Assembly (NCBI RefSeq): GCF_002906165.1
Contig: NZ_PPCN01000003.1
Coordinates: 62,001-126,000 of the forward strand
Direction of reading: 5' to 3'
Length of the DNA: 64,000 nt
Source: Roseibium marinum
GTDB lineage: Bacteria > Pseudomonadota > Alphaproteobacteria > Rhizobiales > Stappiaceae
Shown: positions 35,189 through 42,359 of the stretch, in pieces
Numbering within the stretch: position 1 is the first letter of the stretch
Layout: each line of letters starts with the position of its first letter
Notes under the pieces: model-generated
The model's input: only the letters and a program-made list of their open reading frames with translations
Database searches by the model: none
Told to the model about the DNA's origin: nothing
Program-made: the position numbers and the translations under genes

Positions 35189-35232
35189 GCCGCGGCCGGG
35201 TGCCTCCCGCCGAAGCGGGAGGACCCGGCCGC
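35189..35232 (-). terminator. Large hairpin after the binding-protein gene
   Basis: The outer arm GCGGCCGGGT (minus strand) pairs with ACCCGGCCGC, and the inner arm CCTCCCGC pairs with GCGGGAGG over a TTCG-type tetraloop. It is 18 bases after the binding-protein stop. No T run follows, so it is more likely a transcript-stabilising or attenuating hairpin than a full terminator. Confidence 0.75.
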
Positions 35233-35249
35233 GTCTTGCGGAGATGGGA

Positions 35250-36350
35250 TCAGGAACCGAAGATCTCGTTGGTGGTCTCGACGATATCGATTTCGTCGAC
35301 GAGATAGGCGGACCAGTCCGGAATATGCAGACCGGAGGTCGCATCGGCCGTGTTGGCCACACCGAGAGCCGCCATCTTTTCCGGTATCACGGCCTTCTTG
35401 TTGGACGGACGCATCCAGAAGGTGTCGGCGAAGGCGGACTGGTAGCCGGGATCGAGGGTGCGGTTCAGCAGCGCGAAGGCGAGTTTCTTGCTCGTCGGAT
35501 CGGCGTATTTGCTGATCGTCTTGGTCTGGGTCAGGATGCCCTTGTATTCGTCCCAGTAATAGAGATCGACCGGCACGCCCTTTTCCTTCTGCAGGAGGGC
35601 TTCGGCGTCGCTCTGCACGGCGATATTGACTTCGCCACGCTCGACCAAGGTTGCCATGTTGCCGGTAAAGTCGGAGATCTTCATCGGCATGGCTTTGCGC
35701 ATGGCTTCGTAACCGGCGTCGAAATCGGTCTCGCCGCTGCCGAAGGCGTTACAGGAGGCCATGAAGAACATCATCTGCAGGGTGTTGGAGGTGATGTAGG
35801 TTCCGCGCTTGCCGGCATATTCCGGCAACCAGAAATCCTTGAAGCTCTTCGGCGCCACTTCCACATCCGTGCGGTAGACATAACAGTAGCGGGAAAACGC
35901 CCAGGTGACGCCGACACCGGTCTGCATCGCGAAGTCCCACAGATCCGCGCTGTTGGGAACGTTCGCCTTGACCTCCTCGACCTCCATGAAATAGTCGCCG
36001 GCACCCGCCGTCTTGAACATTTCAGGCATGTTCCAGTTCGTCATGGCGAATGGCGGGTCCTGCGGTCCGGCGGCGACATATTTCGGGAACCAGGGGAAGG
36101 TGCTGTCATAGCGGATCTGGCAGTTGAAATCCTTCTGGAACTTGTTGAGCAGGAGCTGGTTCTGGGTTTCCTCCCAGTAGCCGCCCCATTCGGAAATATT
36201 GAGAACGGCGCCGCCCGCATCGAACACTTCGCCGGAATAGGTCACGTCCTGCGACCACACGTGATTGATGTTAAACAGGCTGACACCTGTTGCGGCGGCA
36301 CCCGTTTTCAGGAGCGTGCGGCGGCTGAGGCCCTTTTTTTCATCGTTCAT
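35250..36350 (-). CDS. ABC transporter substrate-binding protein, Tat-exported
   Basis: Periplasmic binding protein of the PotD/PotF group, 366 residues. The N-terminus LSRRTLLKTGAAATGVSLF is a twin-arginine signal with cleavage near VWSQ, so the protein is probably exported folded. The mature sequence starts LNISEWGGYWEETQN, and LYYWDEYKGIL and DPGYQSAFADTFWM are typical of class-II polyamine-like binding proteins. Its neighbours are permease genes upstream and, after a hairpin, the ATPase gene. Polyamine-type ligand residues cannot be confirmed by eye, and a hydantoin-like ligand is equally possible from context. Confidence 0.92.
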   Translation of the reverse strand: MNDEKKGLSRRTLLKTGAAATGVSLFNINHVWSQDVTYSGEVFDAGGAVLNISEWGGYWEETQNQLLLNKFQKDFNCQIRYDSTFPWFPKYVAAGPQDPPFAMTNWNMPEMFKTAGAGDYFMEVEEVKANVPNSADLWDFAMQTGVGVTWAFSRYCYVYRTDVEVAPKSFKDFWLPEYAGKRGTYITSNTLQMMFFMASCNAFGSGETDFDAGYEAMRKAMPMKISDFTGNMATLVERGEVNIAVQSDAEALLQKEKGVPVDLYYWDEYKGILTQTKTISKYADPTSKKLAFALLNRTLDPGYQSAFADTFWMRPSNKKAVIPEKMAALGVANTADATSGLHIPDWSAYLVDEIDIVETTNEIFGS

Positions 36351-36378
36351 GCATATTCCCTTTCTGGAGGTTGACGTC

Positions 36379-37185
36379 TTATCGGCGGCTCAACAGCTTT
36401 TTCAGATTGGAGAGTCTTGTGCTTATCAGTGTTGAGACAGTGACGAGGCAGATGGCGAAGATGCCGGCGGCGGCCGCGGTCGGCTCGAAGGCGTAGCGAA
36501 GCGAACTGTAGATCGCGAGCGGCAGTGTCTGCAGGTCCGGCGTGGCCAGGAACAGGGTCAGTTCGAACTGGCCGAAGCTGACAATGAAGGCGAAGATCGA
36601 GCCGGCCGAGATGCCCGGCGTGATCAGCGGAAGCGTTACCTTCCAGAAGGCCTGAAGGGGTGTGGCGCCCAGGGATCGCGCGGCTTCTTCCACCGACAGG
36701 TCGAGATCGACCAGCGACGCCGTTACCGTTGCGATCACGAAGGGCATGGTAACGAGCACATGGCCGATGATCAGTCCCGCCAGGCTGCGGGCAAGGCCGA
36801 CATCGGTCCAGATGAAGAAGACGTAGAGCGCGAGACCGAGCACCACACCAGGTAGCACGACCGGCAGAAAGAACAGGCCGCGCAGGAATTCGCGCGCCTT
36901 GCTGGCGCTTCGGGTCAGGAAGATCGACGCCAGCGTACCGAGCACAGTGGAAATCAGTGTCGTCGCCAGCGCCAGGCCGAAGGACAGCTTGAAGGCCGGC
37001 AGGAACGTGGGCGAGGTGAAGAAGTTCTCCACCCAGCGGAGTGAGAAGCCTTCCGGCGGAAATGTCAGGTATTCGCCGGAATTGAGCCCCGCCAGCACCA
37101 CGATCAGCACCGGCACCAGCAGCACCATGAGGGCGAGGGCGGCTATGAAGCGGAAGGTGAGGGGGACCGGATTGACATCGTCCAT
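36379..37185 (-). CDS. ABC transporter permease, PotC type
   Basis: Six-helix inner-membrane permease, 268 residues from the ATG at 37185. The cytoplasmic EAA loop is VEEAARSLGATPLQAFWKVT, which docks the ATPase. The frame continues 19 codons upstream, but the ATG at 37185 shares its A with the TGA of the preceding permease gene (TGATG), so coupled translation from there is the natural start. With the next gene it forms the heterodimeric channel. Confidence 0.93.
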   Translation of the reverse strand: MDDVNPVPLTFRFIAALALMVLLVPVLIVVLAGLNSGEYLTFPPEGFSLRWVENFFTSPTFLPAFKLSFGLALATTLISTVLGTLASIFLTRSASKAREFLRGLFFLPVVLPGVVLGLALYVFFIWTDVGLARSLAGLIIGHVLVTMPFVIATVTASLVDLDLSVEEAARSLGATPLQAFWKVTLPLITPGISAGSIFAFIVSFGQFELTLFLATPDLQTLPLAIYSSLRYAFEPTAAAAGIFAICLVTVSTLISTRLSNLKKLLSRR

Positions 37186-38099
37186 CAGACACGGCCTCCG
37201 GCGTTGCGCCGCAGGGCGACGATGTAGAGCGCCATGGCGCACAGGGATGTGAGGAACAGGATCGCGGCGACCGCGGCGCCGAACTGCCAGCGCCCGACTT
37301 CCGCGATCTGCTGGTAGATATGGATCGGCAGGGTGATCACCTTCCAGCCGCCCATGAGGGCCGGCACGACATAGGAGGAGATCGCAAGCGCGAAGACCAG
37401 CAGCGTTCCGGCGTAGATCCCGGGAAGGGACAGCGGCCAGGTGATCGTGCGCATGACGTGCCAGCGCGAGGAGCCGAGGCTGCGTGCCGCTTCCTCGAGG
37501 GCCGGGTTGATCGAGCGGATCGAGCCGATCAGCGACAGGATCATGAAGGGCAGGGTCACCTGAACGAGACCGACGATCACGCCGACCCAGTTATACATCA
37601 GCGGCAGCGGTTCGGAGATGATGCCGAGCGCGATCAGTCCGTTGTTGATCAGGCCCTTGTCGCCCATCAGCACCATGAGGCCGTAGAGACGGATGACCAT
37701 GTCGAGCTGCATGGAGCAGAGAACGAGGATGGTGATCAGTGTGGCGATGCCCGGCCTCAGGCTGCGGGCGATGATGAAGGCCAACGGATAACCGATGACC
37801 AGGCAGACCGCCGCCACCGCGGCACCGATCCAGACCGAGCGCCAGATGGCGGTGTAATAGAGCGAGCGGGTGAAGATACGTTCGTAATTGTCCCAGGAGA
37901 AATTGCCCTGGAAGGTAATCTGGCCCGGCATGGCCTTGTCGAAGCTCGAGGCGAACAACGACAGCACCGGGATCAGGAAGAAAAGCAGAATGAACAGGAT
38001 CGCCGGGATTACCAGCCACCAGAGATTGGGCGTGAGCCATGCGGGTCGCGTGCCGCTCACAGGGGGGCTGTCAGGAGGGCTGGCTGTCAGCTCGGTCAT
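37185..38099 (-). CDS. ABC transporter permease, PotB type
   Basis: Inner-membrane permease, 304 residues. An N-terminal hydrophilic stretch (about 1-28) is followed by six hydrophobic segments, with the EAA loop LEEAARSLGSSRWHVMRTIT. It pairs with the PotC-type protein encoded immediately downstream by a TGATG junction. Four bases separate it from the racemase gene, so racemase and transporter genes are one transcript. Confidence 0.93.
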   Translation of the reverse strand: MTELTASPPDSPPVSGTRPAWLTPNLWWLVIPAILFILLFFLIPVLSLFASSFDKAMPGQITFQGNFSWDNYERIFTRSLYYTAIWRSVWIGAAVAAVCLVIGYPLAFIIARSLRPGIATLITILVLCSMQLDMVIRLYGLMVLMGDKGLINNGLIALGIISEPLPLMYNWVGVIVGLVQVTLPFMILSLIGSIRSINPALEEAARSLGSSRWHVMRTITWPLSLPGIYAGTLLVFALAISSYVVPALMGGWKVITLPIHIYQQIAEVGRWQFGAAVAAILFLTSLCAMALYIVALRRNAGGRV

Positions 38100-38103
38100 T
38101 GCG

Positions 38104-38868
38104 TCACTCCGCCGCCACGGTGTGAAGATCCGGCATGTCGTATCCGGGCATCGCCTTGCGGGGCGGCAGCGGAAAGGTGTGCGCCGAGTGGCTCAGGTGG
38201 CTGCGCACCAGCGCGGCAGCCGTGTTGACGGCGGTGGGTATGGGGTCGATCACCGGAATATCGATGCCGTGCCCAAGCAGTCCCTGCCGAACGGCGGCCG
38301 CGCAGCCGAAGAGACCCGTGCAGCCGAAAATGACCGCGTGGGCACCGTCGATTTCAACTGCTTTTCGGGCCTCTTCGATCAGTGCGGCTCGTGTCGCCTC
38401 CATGTCCTTTTCCAGGTCCAGAACCGGAATGTCTACGGATCTCGCGGAGGCCATCCGTGTGGACAGGCCGGCAAGAGCCGCGGCGTTCTCGAACTGGGCG
38501 AGAAGACGGCGCATGACGGTGACGACGGAAAACTTGTGGCCGAGCATCGCGGCAACATGCATGCTTGTGTTGCAGGGGCCGAGCACCGGAATTGTCACAG
38601 CCTCCCGGGAGGGCTTCAGCCCCGGATCGCCCATGCAGTCGATCACACAGGCATCGACGCCCTCGCGCTCGGCTTCGATGATCCTTGCGATCGTATCGGG
38701 TGCGGCCATGGCGCCTTCATACTCGCTCTCGATGGAGCCGGGACCTTTGGAGATCTGTGTGGCCGAAACAACGAGACCTGGCGCCTCCAGAGATTTGATG
38801 TCGATATCCGTGCGAAAGCCGGTCGTGGTGATCGGGGATATGATGCGGACATGAACCTGCTGGTGCAC
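38104..38868 (-). CDS. Asp/Glu/hydantoin racemase family protein
   Basis: Cofactor-independent racemase family of two-cysteine enzymes that epimerise hydantoins, aspartate, glutamate or related acids. The first catalytic cysteine is in VLGPCNTSMHV, the second in FGCTGLFGCAAA. The chosen GTG start at 38868 (VHQQVHVRIISPITTTGF, 254 residues) has GGGAG eight bases upstream and starts at the beta-strand of the fold; the longest frame would add ten codons from an ATG. It is the first gene of an eight-gene operon (racemase, transporter permeases, binding protein, ATPase, hydantoinase, two DUF917), so hydantoin racemase is the best guess. Confidence 0.85.
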   Translation of the reverse strand: MHQQVHVRIISPITTTGFRTDIDIKSLEAPGLVVSATQISKGPGSIESEYEGAMAAPDTIARIIEAEREGVDACVIDCMGDPGLKPSREAVTIPVLGPCNTSMHVAAMLGHKFSVVTVMRRLLAQFENAAALAGLSTRMASARSVDIPVLDLEKDMEATRAALIEEARKAVEIDGAHAVIFGCTGLFGCAAAVRQGLLGHGIDIPVIDPIPTAVNTAAALVRSHLSHSAHTFPLPPRKAMPGYDMPDLHTVAAE

Positions 38869-39174
38869 AGAAATTCTCCCTGCCGGATTACGAGGCAATT
38901 TGCAGTCTCATAGTGTGGGGCGGAAGGGAATGAGAGGAAGACATTTCACGAATAGGTTTCGTGCTTATTTGGAGAAATTTTTCTAATCTAAAATTTTAAA
39001 AAACACTCCTATAGTATAGGGTATCTATTTTTTATATAAATAAATCAGTTAGTTGACCTGCGGATTTTTCCGGATAATAACCTTAAAAGCCTATCCTTTG
39101 TTTCCGCGTCCGCACTTGCACGACTATGAAATCGAGACCAGAATTCGCTTTGCAGCATTTTGGAGGCAGTCTTT
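38869..39174. promoter_or_regulatory. AT-rich divergent promoter region
   Basis: The 306 bases between the racemase operon and the nitroreductase gene are strongly AT-rich from 38940 to 39060. They contain a perfect palindrome CCTATA-G-TATAGG at 39008-39020, and an imperfect AGAAATTTTTCT around 38973-38984. Both divergent promoters should be here. No gene is seen. Confidence 0.55.
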
Positions 39175-40179
39175 ATGTCCGGTTCTCTGCTCGAGCCACG
39201 CCCGCCGTTTTCCAGGCAGATCCGTTCCCTGTCCGCCCTTTTTGCCAACGGGTTTCGCGACGCGCGCCGGTTTTGGCGCAGTTCCTTTACCGGCCACGTG
39301 AAGTCGCGGGAAAACCTCAGGGCGCGCATCGCCATCAGCCTGCATTTTCTCGAATACGGCGGCGCGCTGAAGGGGTCTGCCCAGGGTCATGGGCTGGACC
39401 GCGCGCTCATGCTGGCGTCCGACATCGACAGCTACATCGGCCACTTCGGGCCCGATGCGACGACGGAAATCGCTTTGCGGACGCTGGAGGACTATCTGGC
39501 GTTCAACGAAGGCAGCGGACAGGATCTTGATGCGATCGCGCAGGTGGTCGCGCGGCACGGCAAAGGCGCAAGCACCGGACTGAGGGGCGGAGTGGAAACC
39601 GTCACTTCCGAGGATATCCGCGCGGCTGGCATGATCGACTTCCTCTCATTTGCGCAAGCCCGCCATTCAATTCGCACATATGCGCAAGGCGAGGTTCCGC
39701 GTGTTTCGATTGAGCGGGCCGTCCGTGCGGCCCAGCAGTCGCCGTCTTCCTGCAATCGCCAGACTTGCCGCGCCCATGTCTGGACGGCTCCGCAGAGCGT
39801 TGAACGTGTGCTTTCGCTCCAGAACGGCAACCGGGGCTTCGGCGATCAGCTTGGGGGAGTGGCCGTCATTACCTCCGACCTGTCGCATTGGGAGCATGCG
39901 CACGAGCGGTATCAGGCCTGGGTCGATGGCGGCATGTTCGCCATGAGCTTTGCATACGGGCTTCACGCTGAAGGCCTCGGTGCCGTCATGCTGAACTGGT
40001 CGGTCACACACGATCAGGATCGCAGGCTGCGCCGCCTCACAGGTCTTCCGGAAAGCGATCTCGTGATCACAATGGTCGGCTTCGGTCTGCTTCCCAAGAC
40101 GCTGAAGGTTCCCGTTTCCCAGCGAAAGCCGCTTGACTACGCCCTGGTGCTGAACGCTCCGCTTTGTGCGGCCGGATAG
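39175..40179 (+). CDS. Nitroreductase family protein with N-terminal extension
   Basis: FMN-dependent oxidoreductase fold in the C-terminal half: the substrate/FMN block QARHSIRTYAQGEVP at about 162, a Ser/Asn-rich FMN motif QSPSSCNRQ, and the C-terminal LGAVMLNWSVTHDQD and PESDLVITMVGFG. The chosen ATG (39175) has GGAGG eight bases before it and gives 334 residues; the open frame begins at a TTG five codons earlier. The first 150 residues are not part of the usual nitroreductase domain, are basic at the start and helical later, and I do not recognise them. Members with such an extension are sometimes found near polysaccharide genes (memory). Substrate is unknown. Confidence 0.85.
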   Translation: MSGSLLEPRPPFSRQIRSLSALFANGFRDARRFWRSSFTGHVKSRENLRARIAISLHFLEYGGALKGSAQGHGLDRALMLASDIDSYIGHFGPDATTEIALRTLEDYLAFNEGSGQDLDAIAQVVARHGKGASTGLRGGVETVTSEDIRAAGMIDFLSFAQARHSIRTYAQGEVPRVSIERAVRAAQQSPSSCNRQTCRAHVWTAPQSVERVLSLQNGNRGFGDQLGGVAVITSDLSHWEHAHERYQAWVDGGMFAMSFAYGLHAEGLGAVMLNWSVTHDQDRRLRRLTGLPESDLVITMVGFGLLPKTLKVPVSQRKPLDYALVLNAPLCAAG

Positions 40180-40636
40180 AGAAACTCGCAAGAGCAGGTC
40201 ATGAGCACTTCATGAAAAACCGGACCGTGACGACAGCTGCAAACTGCCGGTCTCCAGGAATGACGAGATAGGTACATGTCGAAACACGGGAGCCACGATG
40301 CGGCTGCTATGGCTGGAGGCTGTCAAAGGCGAGCGCCCGCACTCTGCATTGAATGACCGGGCCCTGGCTTTCCATGCGTGGACCCGGGCCAACCCAATCG
40401 CCCGCGGTTCCCCGTCAGCGAGTATGGAACACAATTGGCTGATTGCTCAAGGGAGAGATTTTGGCTCATCTTCACCATTCAGGAGCAAAGCATGAGTCAG
40501 AAGCCCAAGTCCACAGCGACGGTTTTGGGCCCAGCCCAATGAACGACAAAAGCAGTGTGAATGGGTGTTCTTGGCAAGAGCAACCGTTAATTCGAGTTCA
40601 CCGGTCGGACACGCCAGATACGCTTCGAGGTGTCTC
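40180..40636. other. Non-coding region with palindromic, repeat-like segments
   Basis: No gene is supported in these 457 bases. Around 40350-40400 there is a segment with CCGGGCCCTGG and ACCCGGGCC arms resembling the CCCGGG-type palindromic intergenic repeats seen in many alphaproteobacteria (memory). Short frames of about 70 codons overlap both strands, but none has a ribosome site or a recognisable motif. This may be decayed mobile or duplicated DNA. Confidence 0.4.
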
Positions 40637-41281
40637 CTAAATTTCGGCTGGAAAGCCAAAGACAATGAGAACGGCGTAATCTTTGCGGTTGCAGCCTTGA
40701 ACAGGCGGTGGGGTTTCTTCAGGTTTCAACGGGAATACCTGACGGTTGGCGCCTTCGGGAGAACACGTGCCGGATGCGCCTTCGGGAGTGTAGCGAGCCG
40801 AGCGGCAAGGGCCGTGCGTGACATTGCCGATGGTCTTGTCATCTGACAGTGACCACGCCTGTTTTCCGTCTGCGTCTGGTTTTTCAACAGTCAGTAAAGA
40901 TGACTGATCCACGCCGTTCGTGACGTAATATTCTCCCGCGGGAATCGGGAACTCAGGCGCTTTCATGATCAAGCCGTTTTCATCCAGCCACCAATCGTCG
41001 ATATTAAAACGCCAGCCAGCCGGCGCGATATTGGCTGCTTTTTGCAATGTTTGGTAGAACAACAGATAGACGCCAATAGGGCCGGGATCTTCGCGCCAGA
41101 GTCCCCATGTTTCTGCGCCAGTTCCCTTCCTTGCGTCACCTGGGGCAAGGACGGCGATGTATTGCGGTGAGACATACCGAATATTTGCCTGGGCGAAGAG
41201 CGGCCTGGAGAATGTCGTCGCCAGGAAACCAAGCGCTGAGGCGAGCCATTGGCGGCGGGTGAAATTGAGATGACGCTTCAT
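40637..41281 (-). CDS. Hypothetical Tat-exported protein
   Basis: A 214-residue protein with a twin-arginine-like signal: N-terminal MKRHLNFTRRQWLASALGFL, then a hydrophobic stretch and a cleavage site near AQA. The mature part has no recognised domain. It is rich in Trp, Tyr and Pro in its first half (GWRFNIDDWWLDENGLIM, FPIPAGEYYVTNGVD) and ends with a Cys-containing segment and PPPVQGCNRKDYAVLIVFG. A periplasmic or surface location is likely. It stands alone between non-coding stretches, and no operon partner is visible. It has a plausible start but no strong ribosome site. Function is unknown. Confidence 0.65.
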   Translation of the reverse strand: MKRHLNFTRRQWLASALGFLATTFSRPLFAQANIRYVSPQYIAVLAPGDARKGTGAETWGLWREDPGPIGVYLLFYQTLQKAANIAPAGWRFNIDDWWLDENGLIMKAPEFPIPAGEYYVTNGVDQSSLLTVEKPDADGKQAWSLSDDKTIGNVTHGPCRSARYTPEGASGTCSPEGANRQVFPLKPEETPPPVQGCNRKDYAVLIVFGFPAEI

Positions 41282-41909
41282 GTCGGCCCCCCCCCATATG
41301 TTTTACAATTTGCGCAAAACTAACATAAATCTGTCATTAATGACACTGGTACGCGACCGGAACGGTAGCCATGTCAGCACAGCCGGTATCAAGAGGTACC
41401 AAACATCTACAAAAAAGAGGCCATCTTCGTCTGAATAGCTCCCGGATTTGTAGACGCCTTCTTCCCTAACTTTAAGGCAAGGAGGCCATGATGGGCACAA
41501 GCAACTTCAGTGACGCTTTCAATTGGAACGCGGTGGCGCAAATCACCCGCACCGATCGTCCGATTGCGAGGTTTCGCAATTAATATAAAGAGCTATAAAA
41601 ATAATTTAATAAGCCAAATTTCCCGGTGTCGACGACGGTCTCGAGAGAGGTCGCCTGCGGCCCGCTCGCTGTCACGCGGACATGAGGGCTCGGTGCAACT
41701 TGCGGTGACATTCCCGGTGATGCGAGGATTCACTGCAATTCCGAGGTCGGGACAACTCGTGGAGACATGGCTCAAATGCCTATTTGACAATAAGCTGTAT
41801 TTATAGTCTTTTCATTCGAAAGTACGATGTCCGGGTACGGGGTTCACGAGCTTCCGTCGCGGATGCAGCAGAGATTGTGGAGCCGCCAGTCGCCCCCCGG
41901 TGAGGATAG
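41282..41909. other. Non-coding region with an IS remnant
   Basis: The 628 bases hold no intact gene. A transposase remnant is present at 41491-41583 and is listed separately. The stretch 41580-41880 is AT-rich at both ends and G/C-rich in the centre; it must contain the promoter of tctBAC near 41790-41890. Short frames at 41303-41500 and 41827-42177 were not accepted. Confidence 0.5.
41491..41583 (+). pseudogene. Remnant of an IS3-family orfA transposase gene
   Basis: After a strong ribosome site (AAGGAGG at 41478-41484) a short frame reads MGTSNFSDAFNWNAVAQITR and stops after 30 codons. The start matches the N-terminus of IS3-family OrfA proteins, which from memory read MGTSNFS-DFKRDAVAQITE followed by a helix-turn-helix. 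The rest of the gene, including the helix-turn-helix and the whole orfB, is absent. The 60 bases before it also look like the left end of such an element. This is a decayed insertion sequence at the left border of the organic-acid island. Confidence 0.65.
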
Positions 41910-42359
41910 ATGTACAGATTCGACTATACCGACCTGGTCGGGGGTATGCTGCTCTTTTTTGTCGGCGCCGGTGTCAGCCTTGTCTCTATCGGCAATTACC
42001 CGCTTGGGACCCTGCCGAGGATGGGGCCGGGCATGTTTCCGGCAATTCTCGGGGTGGTGCTTGCCGCACTGGGGGTGTCGCTGGCGCTGCAGGCGCTGCG
42101 CCGGACGGGTAGCCGTCCCGATATCCGTTTCTTCTCGCCACTGTTCGTGCTGGGCGGCGTCACGGCCTTTGCGCTGACGATTGTTCCTTTCGGCCTGATC
42201 CCGGCGATTGTTGCCATCGTGGTGATCTCGTCGCTTGCCGAACTGCGCATCCGGCCCGTCAGTCTTGTTCTGCTCTGCCTTGCGCTCTGCCTGATGGCGC
42301 CGCTGGTCTTTGTCGTCGGTCTCGGACTTCCCATTCCGCTGATCCGGTGGCCGTTCTGA
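41910..42359 (+). CDS. tctB: Tripartite tricarboxylate transporter small permease (TctB)
   Basis: Four-helix membrane subunit of a TTT importer, 149 residues. The conserved early block YPLGTLPRMGPGMFPAILG is present, then three further hydrophobic segments. TctB pairs with the 12-helix TctA. It is the first gene of tctB-tctA-tctC; its TGA overlaps the tctA ATG (TGATG). TGAGGA precedes the start. The substrate class of TTT systems is carboxylic acids (citrate, tartrate, dicarboxylates, aromatic acids). Confidence 0.92.
   Translation: MYRFDYTDLVGGMLLFFVGAGVSLVSIGNYPLGTLPRMGPGMFPAILGVVLAALGVSLALQALRRTGSRPDIRFFSPLFVLGGVTAFALTIVPFGLIPAIVAIVVISSLAELRIRPVSLVLLCLALCLMAPLVFVVGLGLPIPLIRWPF

Noticed and set aside
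40298..40495. 65-codon plus-strand frame in the 40 kb gap
   Set aside because: It spans repeat-like palindromic sequence and lacks a ribosome site.
41303..41500. 65-codon minus-strand frame beside the IS remnant
   Set aside because: It overlaps the likely IS left end and has no credible start or homology.
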